Shown piece by piece: positions 9,155-17,337 of a stretch of DNA of 64,000 nt. The notes below the pieces were generated by a model. It saw only the letters and a program-made list of their open reading frames with translations, made no database searches and had not been told where the DNA came from. Position 1 is the stretch's first letter. Every line of letters starts with the position of its first letter. This stretch comes from Gaetbulibacter_A sp043876815 (lineage in GTDB: Bacteria > Bacteroidota > Bacteroidia > Flavobacteriales > Flavobacteriaceae): positions 248,001 to 312,000 of the forward strand of contig NZ_JBAWKA010000004.1 of the NCBI RefSeq assembly GCF_043876815.1. Reading direction: 5' to 3'. The translations under genes were made by a program, and so were the position numbers.

Positions 9155-10210
9155 TTATTTTTTAATAAGTGAATTCACAATATTATCTACCTCAGAATTA
9201 GTGAAAATTGGTTCAAAAAATTCTAAATAATTATTTAGTTCTTTTAAAAGTTTAACCTTAACATATTTAAATTTTACCTTGGGCTTGGCGTTTATCATTA
9301 CGATTATATTTCGGATTGGAATTTGTTTTTTCCCCCAATGATGACTATCCAGATTAATATTATTAGCTATAAAATACAATGCGAAATTAGTTCTGTTGAT
9401 TTGTTCAACAGGAGATCTTAAGTCCAATTTATTAATTGATTGCTTGCTCCAATTTTTAGTCTCCAAGATAAACAAACCCGCTCTTGAAATCAGCAAATGG
9501 TCTATTTGAATAGAGTAAATTCTATCATTTGTACGCTTGTTATAAATAGGTGAGGAAAATTTTAAATTGAAATCATTTATAAGTGTATAATCATCTGATA
9601 ACTTAGAAATCTCTTTTTCTACCATATTTTCCCCAATAGCTCCTGCTATCAAAGGCCTTAATTCATCAATTGTATTTTTTTTATATTCTAATTCATCAAT
9701 TTCAACCCTACTCCTATTAAGAATAACATTTTGTTTGTTTTTAGAGAGATAAGAGAGAGAAATAGAATCACGTTGTATTTCTTCATTAATACTTTTCAAC
9801 GAATTATTAATAATCAGATCACGATTTTTTGTCAAATACAGGATCTTTTTGTTCAGTTTTCTAGTTTTAAAAAATAAAATTAATTTCACAAGTAAAGAGG
9901 CGCTACTTTTTTTTAATTCTAAAATTTCCTTACTCTTTTTATAAATCTCAATATTATTTTCTAATTTTTCAGTCTCATCTTTTCTTATGAATTCAATCCT
10001 TTTCTCATTATTTCTAACCCTCTCAGTTTTATACTTTATCTCCTCACGTAAGGCCTTCTCATGAAACTCAAGTACTTTTTTCTTTTCATTTGAGAACTCG
10101 TCACAAAATCTATTCATGTCACCAATTGAACTGAATCTAGTAATATTTCTCTTATTCAATTCATGTCTTAACCTTTTTAATGATTCTATTTGGCCAATTA
10201 TTCTTGCCAT
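9155..10210 (-). CDS. NERD domain protein with N-terminal coiled coil
   Basis: 351 residues. Residues 1-185 are charged and helical (long coiled coil, with a short hydrophobic patch near 103-113). The C-terminal NERD (nuclease-related) domain has the expected GAIGE (190-194), IQIDHLLIS (Asp237) and FILETKNW (Glu250, Lys252), which fit the D-ExK core of the PD-(D/E)xK nuclease fold. NERD domains are found in predicted nucleases and DNA-processing proteins. It is flanked by Nmad3 and by the ATPase/DUF4435 pair, which suggests an anti-phage or DNA-processing role. Substrate and activity are unknown. Confidence 0.82.
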   Translation of the reverse strand: MARIIGQIESLKRLRHELNKRNITRFSSIGDMNRFCDEFSNEKKKVLEFHEKALREEIKYKTERVRNNEKRIEFIRKDETEKLENNIEIYKKSKEILELKKSSASLLVKLILFFKTRKLNKKILYLTKNRDLIINNSLKSINEEIQRDSISLSYLSKNKQNVILNRSRVEIDELEYKKNTIDELRPLIAGAIGENMVEKEISKLSDDYTLINDFNLKFSSPIYNKRTNDRIYSIQIDHLLISRAGLFILETKNWSKQSINKLDLRSPVEQINRTNFALYFIANNINLDSHHWGKKQIPIRNIIVMINAKPKVKFKYVKVKLLKELNNYLEFFEPIFTNSEVDNIVNSLIKK

Positions 10211-10246
10211 TTGTGGATAAGTACTTTTTTATTTTGTTACCGAAGT

Positions 10247-10458
10247 GTTTGTATATGGTATGTTGCGTGTATTTAGCCCCTAATTTAGCAAATACAAACC
10301 GAAAATAATTTCATTTCAAATTATTGACAACGGTCTTGTATATGAAAAGTAGCGGATTTTATGCACTAGCTTTTCGAATTATAACAGACCTTCAATTTAT
10401 TATTCATTTCCTATCGATTAAGCGATTAAACCGCTATTTTTTATATTCGTTGTTAGGC
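10247..10458. repeat. Structured two-copy intergenic element
   Basis: Two related copies begin with TTGTATATG at 10249 and 10336, each followed by a GT(T/A)GCG core. The first copy has an exact 8-bp inverted pair GTTTGTAT (10247-10254) and ATACAAAC (10292-10299). The second has 18-nt arms at 10338-10355 and 10431-10448 that pair with two G-U wobbles and one mismatch when read on the plus strand. It ends in CGTTGTTAGGC, which overlaps the stop of the DUF4435 gene. I recall similar elements between genes in marine Flavobacteria, often in exchangeable regions; function unknown. Confidence 0.6.
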
Positions 10459-10461
10459 TAC
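10450..10461 (+). repeat. Left copy of 12-bp inverted repeat flanking the ATPase/DUF4435 module
   Basis: TTGTTAGGCTAC here is the exact reverse complement of the copy at 12797-12808. The two copies point inward from both ends of the two-gene module, about 2.35 kb apart. This copy overlaps the last codons of the DUF4435 gene. Confidence 0.7.
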
Positions 10462-11391
10462 GTTTTTTCTTTGCGTGTTTAAGTATTCAACAAGACATTC
10501 AGGTGTTAAAGCATAAATGCTTAATGAAGTTAAGGCACTAGGATATTCAAATTTCAAACTGCACTTATGTTTTTCATCAAATAATTCAGGTTCTTTTTTA
10601 CATATTTCTCCTTGAAGTCTTGTTAAAAAGGAAATGAAAAACCGAAGCTCGAATTTTCCCCTGAAAGTTGAATAATAATCTGATTGCTCAAATTTGGCAA
10701 TTTCATTATTCAATACTTCAGTATCAACTTTTGGTGCTTCATTAAAAATTGCTTCAATTTTGTCTTTTGAATCTAAATCACTAAAATCAGATATTGTACT
10801 TAAATCAGTATTAACTGGGTTTTTAAAGTAATTTTCTATTTTTCCGTCAATATTTAAACGTGTACTATTTTCGGTTTCTTCTCTAATGCGATTTTGACAA
10901 GAAAGCCACGAGTTTAAGAGCAAAGTATTCGCGTGAAATTCTGCTCTAGTTTTGTTGAAATAGTCTATTACTTTTTGAAAGTCAGGATGTTCCGTGTCCA
11001 AACTAAATTCATTTATGAGAATATTTTTTAACACTTCTATTTTAGAGTATTCATTTTCAATTGAATAGGATGGGAGACAATAAATGTTGTCAAACGAACA
11101 ATTTTCGGAAAAATCTTTGTCAATGAAATATAGCTTGTCAATATCACTATATTCTTCTTTGGTTGATATTAATTTTTCCAATTTTATTAATTTGTCTTTA
11201 TTACCACATACGATTCCTTTAAATTCTCTTTGAGTGATATTTTTGATTCTGATTCCGTAATATTTATTATCCTCTTTACCTTCAAAAAAACAAAACAAAC
11301 CTTGTGTGTTGTTTTTAAGTTTTAGGATAAATTCTGTATAAGCTGCGTGTTCAGAATAGCTTTCCTGTCTTAGTTTTTCTGCTAAATCCAT
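10453..11391 (-). CDS. DUF4435 (TOPRIM-like) protein, PARIS AriB-like effector
   Basis: 312 residues. The N-terminal part shows a TOPRIM-like core: a strand ending in FCFFEGKED (Glu37) and a second strand ending in LYFIDKDF (Asp91, Asp93), matching the DUF4435 layout. In the PARIS defence system the AriB subunit carries this domain and is released by its partner ATPase to act as a tRNA-cleaving nuclease. The gene starts 3 nt after the ATPase stop, the same order (ATPase then DUF4435) as ariA-ariB. Because other ATPase/DUF4435 pairs may exist outside PARIS, assignment is by architecture and order only. The stop codon lies within a 12-bp sequence repeated in inverted form upstream of the ATPase. 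Confidence 0.72.
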   Translation of the reverse strand: MDLAEKLRQESYSEHAAYTEFILKLKNNTQGLFCFFEGKEDNKYYGIRIKNITQREFKGIVCGNKDKLIKLEKLISTKEEYSDIDKLYFIDKDFSENCSFDNIYCLPSYSIENEYSKIEVLKNILINEFSLDTEHPDFQKVIDYFNKTRAEFHANTLLLNSWLSCQNRIREETENSTRLNIDGKIENYFKNPVNTDLSTISDFSDLDSKDKIEAIFNEAPKVDTEVLNNEIAKFEQSDYYSTFRGKFELRFFISFLTRLQGEICKKEPELFDEKHKCSLKFEYPSALTSLSIYALTPECLVEYLNTQRKNVA

Positions 11392-11394
11392 ACC

Positions 11395-12777
11395 TTATTT
11401 TATATATGAATTCATTCCAACAGCATATTCGTCTAATTCGTTTTTGAAAATAAACGGTGAATGAGTTACAGAAATTAAAAATTTACATTTATCGGAAGAA
11501 ACTATATCTGGAAGAAGTAATTTTTGCCATTCAATAGATAGCGAAAGTTCGGGCTCATCAAAAAGAACGATATAATCTTTAGCAAATTCTAGATAAATTT
11601 TAGAAAACAATGAAATGATTTGTTTTTCTCCAGATGATAATTTGTTTAACTTAACTTCATCCTCAGTTCCAATTCGATAAACAGCAATTGTAACATTACT
11701 TTCATTATATCTTATTTCTTTATCCTCAAGATATTTATTACAAACATCTCTGAATTTCTTCAATGCATCATCTAAATGTTTATGTTGATTATAAATATCG
11801 ATTAGCTTAAATAGAAAATATGTTAATTCTCTCTTTTTTAATAAGCCTTGAGGACTTTCTAATAATGTAAGGATGGAAGTTCTGTCGTGCTCAGATAAAT
11901 TGTCTCCAACTCTATGTAATACTATTTTAGCTGTTTGTGTATCCAAATCTGCTATTTGTTCTCTACTAATCTCAGGAAAACCTTTCAATAGTTGAGATAA
12001 AATTTCTCCAGTTACTTTAGAAAATCCTTCTACAGTTGAATTGTTTATTTTTTCAATAACGCTATCAATTCTCTTATCAACATCCTCCATTCCGAAATGA
12101 ATTAATGTATCATCGCTAATTTCAATATCCTCATCAACGTCAATTTCTTCAAAAAAGTCATCTTGAAATTCATCAGGTGCAAATTTTCTTTTGAAACGCC
12201 CTAAATTTTTTAAGTCTTCTTCAACTCGCCTATAAGTTGGAAAATAGAGAATATTAATATTATAAGAATTAATTAATTCTCTAAAGCCGATGAACTTTTT
12301 AATAATGGGTTCGTCAATTAAAAGCCGAATTTCTCTCGACATAATATGAGAAGGTGCCCATCTAGGAATTTTATTTTTACTAAGATATTGAATTAGTTTT
12401 CTATCAAAGTTTTGTAAATCAGAAGTACTATTTATTTCTTTATCAGAAATAAACTTTTCTAACTCTTCTAAGTTTATTTTCTCAAATATCTCTTGTGGCA
12501 TATGTTTTCTTGAACCTCTGCCTTGGAATCTAATAAATGTGAAAAGTTCTCTTTTGGTAAATTGAATTTTGTTACCATCTACAAATTGAAGTTCTATGCG
12601 CTCAAAGTCTATTTCATTTAACTTATGTAGTTTATTGTTTAGAACATAGTATAAACTATTTAGAATGGTAGTTTTTCCTAATCCATTTTCGCCTATTAAA
12701 ATTTTAATATTACTTTCAAAAGGGATATTAACGTTCCGAAATCCAAATAGTTTAGTTATTCTAAATCTTTTTATCAT
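11395..12777 (-). CDS. AAA/ABC-type ATPase, PARIS AriA-like sensor
   Basis: 460 residues of the SMC/ABC-like AAA_15/AAA_21 class: Walker A GENGLGKT (residues 29-36), a long helical insertion with an acidic patch (about 200-225), signature LSSGEKQ (380-386), Walker B IVLFDEPE (Asp407, Glu408) and the switch histidine in SVTHSP (His439). In PARIS the ATPase senses phage anti-restriction proteins such as Ocr and holds the DUF4435 effector. Here the ATPase is the first gene and the effector follows after 3 nt. The 5' region carries a short hairpin and the right copy of the flanking 12-bp inverted repeat. The triggering phage factor cannot be predicted. Confidence 0.78.
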   Translation of the reverse strand: MIKRFRITKLFGFRNVNIPFESNIKILIGENGLGKTTILNSLYYVLNNKLHKLNEIDFERIELQFVDGNKIQFTKRELFTFIRFQGRGSRKHMPQEIFEKINLEELEKFISDKEINSTSDLQNFDRKLIQYLSKNKIPRWAPSHIMSREIRLLIDEPIIKKFIGFRELINSYNINILYFPTYRRVEEDLKNLGRFKRKFAPDEFQDDFFEEIDVDEDIEISDDTLIHFGMEDVDKRIDSVIEKINNSTVEGFSKVTGEILSQLLKGFPEISREQIADLDTQTAKIVLHRVGDNLSEHDRTSILTLLESPQGLLKKRELTYFLFKLIDIYNQHKHLDDALKKFRDVCNKYLEDKEIRYNESNVTIAVYRIGTEDEVKLNKLSSGEKQIISLFSKIYLEFAKDYIVLFDEPELSLSIEWQKLLLPDIVSSDKCKFLISVTHSPFIFKNELDEYAVGMNSYIK

Positions 12778-12796
12778 AATTATTGTTGTTTTAAAT

Positions 12797-12808
12797 GTAG
12801 CCTAACAA
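12797..12808 (+). repeat. Right copy of 12-bp inverted repeat flanking the ATPase/DUF4435 module
   Basis: GTAGCCTAACAA, the exact inverse of 10450-10461, lies 20 bp upstream of the ATPase start. A small hairpin (CTAAAC at 12813-12818 with GTTTAG at 12827-12832) follows directly. No target-site duplication is evident outside the two copies. Confidence 0.7.
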
Positions 12809-12938
12809 TTGGCTAAACATAATCGCGTTTAGTTTTAGTAAATGTAATAAAAATCTTTCGTAAAATGAAAATCAAATTAGTGTTAACAATAACTCCATTT
12901 AAGACACAACTTATTCTTAAATTTCTGGTCTTACCTCA

Positions 12939-13637
12939 TCACCCACCCCCATATTTCAAATGCAACACCTTCATCGCATTAATGATATAATGCTTTTTAG
13001 CCTCCGTTAATTGTGATCCAAATGTTATTTTCTTCTGGCCATATATTTGGATATGCGTATTATAGAAGGTGCTTGGTCTCATGTGTTTGGGGGATTTTTC
13101 TGTAATACTTGAAACGTCTTGCCATTTAAAGGTTTTTACCGTCCCAATAGGACCAATTCCGGTAAATATGTTACCGCCATCATGATCCGTAGTTATTTCT
13201 ACTTTTCCAAAAAGCCCCATTAAGGATAAGTTATACAGAAAGCCCAAAAGCACAACAAATATAAGGCCTATGATAACCGTTTCTGTGTTGTAGTCGTTTT
13301 TCTGGATGATATCGATATACACAAGATTATAGACTATTCTTGTAAACAATACAGCGGCAAGGATGACTATGACGCCTTTTAGGGATCGCGTGGTTGCGCC
13401 AATGATGGTATCGTTAAATTTTCTGTGAATCCACGCGCCTTTTGGGGGTTTATGGATATCAAAATTGGGATCGACTTGTTTGGGGTTAAAACCTAAATTA
13501 TCCTGGAATTTGGAGGCAAAGTCAGCAAAAAATTGGGAGACTTCAGACTCATGTCCGCAGGCTTTACATTTTACATGATTATTCTCAATATCAATGTCTT
13601 TGAAAGAAATTGTTTGATGACACTTTTCACATTTCAT
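12939..13637 (-). CDS. Zinc-ribbon membrane protein of unknown function
   Basis: 232 residues. The N-terminus has two knuckles, CEKC (3-6) and CKAC (24-27), forming a zinc ribbon. Two transmembrane helices follow (roughly 83-108 and 120-145), then a beta-rich C-terminal part that resembles a PH-like fold (TITDHDG ... IYGQKKITFG). I do not recognise a named family. It is a lone minus-strand gene between the defence-like island and the TonB-receptor operon, with about 160 bp before the ATPase and about 200 bp after the lipoprotein gene. Confidence 0.75.
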   Translation of the reverse strand: MKCEKCHQTISFKDIDIENNHVKCKACGHESEVSQFFADFASKFQDNLGFNPKQVDPNFDIHKPPKGAWIHRKFNDTIIGATTRSLKGVIVILAAVLFTRIVYNLVYIDIIQKNDYNTETVIIGLIFVVLLGFLYNLSLMGLFGKVEITTDHDGGNIFTGIGPIGTVKTFKWQDVSSITEKSPKHMRPSTFYNTHIQIYGQKKITFGSQLTEAKKHYIINAMKVLHLKYGGG

Positions 13638-13772
13638 AAAAACAGGTTATTTGGGGCAATGTCTTTTAAATACGCATTCTATTTAAAAATGCATTAAAAT
13701 TCTTGAGTAATTTACGTCATGCGAGCTATATTATCAAATATATGATATGAATACTTCAGCTATCTAAATAAA

Positions 13773-13806
13773 AATGCCCTTTATATAAGCATACACAAAG
13801 GGCATT
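13773..13806 (-). terminator. Intrinsic terminator after the TonB-receptor operon
   Basis: Exact 10-bp arms AATGCCCTTT (13773-13782) and AAAGGGCATT (13797-13806) enclose a 14-nt loop. On the minus strand the stem is followed by TTTTTA, and it lies 38 bp past the stop of the 13844-14395 lipoprotein gene. Confidence 0.75.
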
Positions 13807-13843
13807 CATTTTAGAACAAAGTAAAAGGATCACTTGTTCACCT

Positions 13844-14395
13844 CTACTCTATCGTTAGGTTAAAGCTTGCTGAAATATCTGTTTCTCCGCCAGCATCAGC
13901 AAGACCTGTATTTGGTTTTACAGGTTCGTGGCGCATGGTAAATGTTAAGGTCCCTGAACTCGCAGCGCCTGCAGTAAGCGTGAATTCTGTACCTAAAGGG
14001 TTTTGGTTACTATCGAAATTACCGTATTCTGTGGTTACGTCTAATCCGCCACCAATCGTATAGAAAAACTGGTGAACCAATGCTTCGGCTTCTACTTCTT
14101 CAGTGATATTCTCCGCAGGGCTTTCAGTTTCATTCAGTAGCACTATCGTCCCATTGTAGGTAACACCAGTTGCTAAGTTTCCGGATACTGTAACCTCCGG
14201 TGCATTGGGTCCGTCACCATCCAAATCACGGGTTTGTAAGGTAATCGGAGATCCTCCTCCATCAGGTGCAAGGGTTACCGTCATGGTGGTAATAACTTCT
14301 TCTTCGTTTATTTGCTCTGGTGTATCGTCATTTGAACATGAAACGAATAATAGCGTTGCAAAAATGGCTGCTGCTAAAGATTTTAAATTTTTCAT
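13844..14395 (-). CDS. Periplasmic lipoprotein downstream of TonB receptor
   Basis: 183 residues with a lipoprotein signal ending LLFVSC (Cys20). The mature part is beta-rich and low in Lys, with a DLDGDGPNAPE acidic motif that could bind a cation. Homologues, as I recall, often accompany TonB-dependent receptors in Flavobacteria and are loosely annotated as periplasmic-binding-fold proteins; I cannot confirm that fold. It starts 22 nt after the receptor gene and ends the operon before a terminator. A substrate-capturing or accessory role in uptake is an inference from position. Confidence 0.75.
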   Translation of the reverse strand: MKNLKSLAAAIFATLLFVSCSNDDTPEQINEEEVITTMTVTLAPDGGGSPITLQTRDLDGDGPNAPEVTVSGNLATGVTYNGTIVLLNETESPAENITEEVEAEALVHQFFYTIGGGLDVTTEYGNFDSNQNPLGTEFTLTAGAASSGTLTFTMRHEPVKPNTGLADAGGETDISASFNLTIE

Positions 14396-14417
14396 AGTTT
14401 CTGATTTTTAAAATTTT

Positions 14418-16817
14418 TTAATAATTGATTTTGAGGTTTAATAAAAAGTTTCTACCCAAATCGTCTGCATAATAACGAAGACGGTTTAGGTAATTTCGAT
14501 ACGATTGGTTCAACATATTAGTGATTCCAAAACCTATCGTTAGATTTGATTTCTGATTTATTTTTAGATCGATGCTCGAATTAAAATTGAGTAAATGATA
14601 GGCATCGGGAGGCGTGCTTACATCAACGATTTCCATAGTTTCAGTCTCAGCTATAAATACTTCAAAATTAGTATCGGGAAATTCGTTTTGGCGAAACACG
14701 TACTCGCTTTGTAATGCTAATCGTAGATTTTTAAAATCGGGGTTTTGATAAACAATTTCGTTCGTCGTATTTACAGGTGGCATATTTATTAAGGGTTGAT
14801 CTCGTGTACGGTCGTATCCTTTAACGAGTGAAAACTGATGGTTGAACCGGAAATTTTTAGCAAAAGCATGGGAAGCATTAACATCAACGCCTAAGAGTTG
14901 CGCATTGGTCTGTCTATATTCCCAAACTTGAAAATTGCCTCTTACGGTTTGCTGTATTTCAGTAGGTTCGATAACAATAAAGTCGTTAATGGTATTCATA
15001 AACGGACTTACTGAAAAACTAAATGTTTCATGGTCCCGTTGAAACGTTATACCAACTTTATGACCGATTTCTGATTTAAAACTGAGATCACCCAACTCAA
15101 TACGCGAAGCCGAGTGGTGCAAACCTTCACTAAAAAGTTCTGAAGGATTGGGCGCACGGGCTGCCAATGCGTAATTGAACAACAATTTATAAACTTCGCT
15201 GAAAGCGTATGTGGCACCTACCGTTCCGGAAGCGTTATAAAAACTGAGTTCCGGATTGGTTAAAATCTGATTGTTAAACTCCTCAACGACTATTTCCGGA
15301 TAGCGCTCGTCATAATTGCGAGATTCCCAAAAAGAGGTTCGGTAAAATTTAAAAACATCCATATAGGTGTAATCAAAACGTCCACCGGCTTCTAAAAGGA
15401 GTTTGTCATTCAACTGATAATCTGTTATAGCGTATATGCCTAAATCGTATTTGTCGTAATCAGGAATCAACCTACGTACGCCCGTATTGGGGTCTGCAAA
15501 GTTGTTCTGATACCTCGCCATGATACCTGTTTTTAAGTTCATGGCATTCGTTAAACGCGACTCCAGATCTAACATCAGCGTATGGGTATCCAATTGCAAA
15601 TCTAAAGAAGCATCATCTTTATCGTCGCCACGCCTGATGTCGAATTCCAAACGGTTATTTCGTTGAAAGTCATATTGCAGACTCAGCTTTCCTAAGCCAT
15701 CTAACCTTTTGAAGCCTTTCACCCTAGCCAAATGATGCGTAACATCTTGTTTAGGCGTATTAATATCATAGGTAAAATCGTTAATAATAAGCGGTTTATC
15801 GCTGTTTATAGCCCGAACTTGGTCTTGCGCACCACCCAAATGGGATGCCCTTAATATGCCTATCTCGTTTTTAAAAAGCGAATAATAGGCCTCAATACCG
15901 TAATCAAAGCGATTAAGACCGATGCGTAAGGAAGCATTCCGTTCAAAAATACCGGTGTTGCTCAACACGTAATCAGGTGCTTCAAAATCGCCAAAGCGTT
16001 TTAAAGTTCCCTGCGCTGTTGTATACCAACCGTTTTGATGACTTTTGGTTAATTGCGAAGTGAGTGAAGAACCACGACCATTGCTTGCCCCCGTGATTAT
16101 GGTCTTTCCATAAAGACTATCTTTTACGGGAATTTTTGAAGGCTCAACAACGATGACGCCTCCTACGGCATCTCCGCTATATTGCAAGGCTCCTGAACCT
16201 TTAATCAAGGTTAGGTTTCCTGCGGAATTAATGTCAACATTCGGCGCATGTTCCGCACCCCATTCCTGATCTTCCATGCGAACACCATTGTTTATGATAA
16301 CAACCCGACTACTGTGCAGTCCATGAATCAAAGGCTTCACAACAGTATTTCCTGTATTAAGCGATGAAACACCACTCAAACTTTTTAATGCATCACCAAG
16401 CGTACCACTACTAAAACGCTCCAATTCATCCTTGGAAATTGTGTTTTCCAGTGTTGTTTTGGACTTGACATCGTAGGCTTTTCCTTCAATTCTAATTTGA
16501 TTTAATTCTTCCAAATGGTGCTCCAACTTAAAATTTTTGGTCGTATTACCGGATACTTTAACAGTAAATCCCGTAGTCAGGCAAAACGGATGCGACACTT
16601 GGATATTATAGGTGTCATTACAGAGATTTGAAATAATGAAATTCCCGTCAATGTCTGTAACTACAGCTCGTTCTGAACCTGCAACAATAAGCGTTGCGCC
16701 AGCAAGCAAAGAACCATCATGAAGATCTGTTACGGTACCTGAAAGTGTGTTGTCACAATTTTGTGAAAAAGATGTCATACTGCTGAATAACAGTAGTAAT
16801 AGTGCAAACTTTTGCAT
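14418..16817 (-). CDS. TonB-dependent receptor with carboxypeptidase-regulatory-like domain
   Basis: 799 residues: signal peptide (about 1-18), a CarboxypepD_reg-like domain (about 22-105, LSGTVTDLHDGSLLAGATL), a TonB plug (about 115-225) and a 22-strand barrel ending in the aromatic C-terminus NLKINY. The plug segment IHGLHSSRVVIINNGV followed by EWGAEHAPNVD resembles the ZnuD-like branch of receptors, whose plug also has an xxHA motif, so the cargo may be a metal. It sits between a His/Cys-rich small protein gene (38 nt upstream) and the lipoprotein gene. Substrate assignment is tentative. Confidence 0.9.
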   Translation of the reverse strand: MQKFALLLLLFSSMTSFSQNCDNTLSGTVTDLHDGSLLAGATLIVAGSERAVVTDIDGNFIISNLCNDTYNIQVSHPFCLTTGFTVKVSGNTTKNFKLEHHLEELNQIRIEGKAYDVKSKTTLENTISKDELERFSSGTLGDALKSLSGVSSLNTGNTVVKPLIHGLHSSRVVIINNGVRMEDQEWGAEHAPNVDINSAGNLTLIKGSGALQYSGDAVGGVIVVEPSKIPVKDSLYGKTIITGASNGRGSSLTSQLTKSHQNGWYTTAQGTLKRFGDFEAPDYVLSNTGIFERNASLRIGLNRFDYGIEAYYSLFKNEIGILRASHLGGAQDQVRAINSDKPLIINDFTYDINTPKQDVTHHLARVKGFKRLDGLGKLSLQYDFQRNNRLEFDIRRGDDKDDASLDLQLDTHTLMLDLESRLTNAMNLKTGIMARYQNNFADPNTGVRRLIPDYDKYDLGIYAITDYQLNDKLLLEAGGRFDYTYMDVFKFYRTSFWESRNYDERYPEIVVEEFNNQILTNPELSFYNASGTVGATYAFSEVYKLLFNYALAARAPNPSELFSEGLHHSASRIELGDLSFKSEIGHKVGITFQRDHETFSFSVSPFMNTINDFIVIEPTEIQQTVRGNFQVWEYRQTNAQLLGVDVNASHAFAKNFRFNHQFSLVKGYDRTRDQPLINMPPVNTTNEIVYQNPDFKNLRLALQSEYVFRQNEFPDTNFEVFIAETETMEIVDVSTPPDAYHLLNFNSSIDLKINQKSNLTIGFGITNMLNQSYRNYLNRLRYYADDLGRNFLLNLKINY

Positions 16818-16855
16818 ATAATTTCTTAATTAACATAATAAATAGTGCTCGTTTA

Positions 16856-17185
16856 TTAAGAAAAAATAGGTGGTGCTCTAAGTTGGGTATTGGTTATTTT
16901 AAACGAATGTAATTTTAAAGAAGCGAAGTTTACTTCTATCTTTACAGGAATTTCTGGTACTAATAAATTAGGATATTGGGCAATATCGTAATTGTAAGAG
17001 GTTAAATGGAAACTACAAACATCACACTTTATAACAGTTTGATGGATATGTGTGGTGTGTTCTGTGCAAGCAACGTGCTCGTGCCCATCAAACGCATGAA
17101 TCAACTGAACAGCAGAAGGCAACATTACGGCTACAAAGAGCAATAATGCAGTTATATTTTTGCCAAGCTGTGTTTTAAAATTCAT
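16856..17185 (-). CDS. Small His/Cys-rich exported protein
   Basis: 109 residues with an N-terminal hydrophobic segment (about 10-28) that may act as a signal peptide or anchor. The core is rich in possible metal ligands: FDGHEHVACTEHTTHIHQ followed by KCDVCSFHL, a CxxC pair surrounded by eight His. It is the first gene of the operon with the TonB receptor and lipoprotein. I know no named family for it; binding of zinc or copper before or after receptor transport is a reasonable inference. A TATTTTTG box lies 24 bp upstream of its ATG. Confidence 0.75.
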   Translation of the reverse strand: MNFKTQLGKNITALLLFVAVMLPSAVQLIHAFDGHEHVACTEHTTHIHQTVIKCDVCSFHLTSYNYDIAQYPNLLVPEIPVKIEVNFASLKLHSFKITNTQLRAPPIFS

Positions 17186-17209
17186 TGTTTAGAGAAACCA
17201 TTTAGATTG

Positions 17210-17217
17210 CAAAAATA
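17210..17217 (-). promoter_or_regulatory. Candidate -7 box for the TonB-receptor operon
   Basis: TATTTTTG on the minus strand fits the Bacteroidota TAnnTTTG element exactly and lies 24 bp upstream of the 17185 start. A good -33 TTG/TTTG at the usual spacing was not found. Confidence 0.5.
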
Positions 17218-17337
17218 AAGAATAATTGTTGGAATAGAATTAAAATATTACAAGAATAATTTTTGACCGTTCTTTATTCAAAATAACTTTTTTATGGATA
17301 CTTGTATTGATCATGTATGATTTCTAGCGCAAAAACT

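Noticed and set aside
10325..10458. Possible integron attC site (GTTAGGC core and a distant GACAAC)
   Set aside because: The 3' core fits GTTRRRY, but the 5' end does not fit RYYYAAC, and no integrase is in the window. The resemblance is only mentioned under the inverted-repeat finding.
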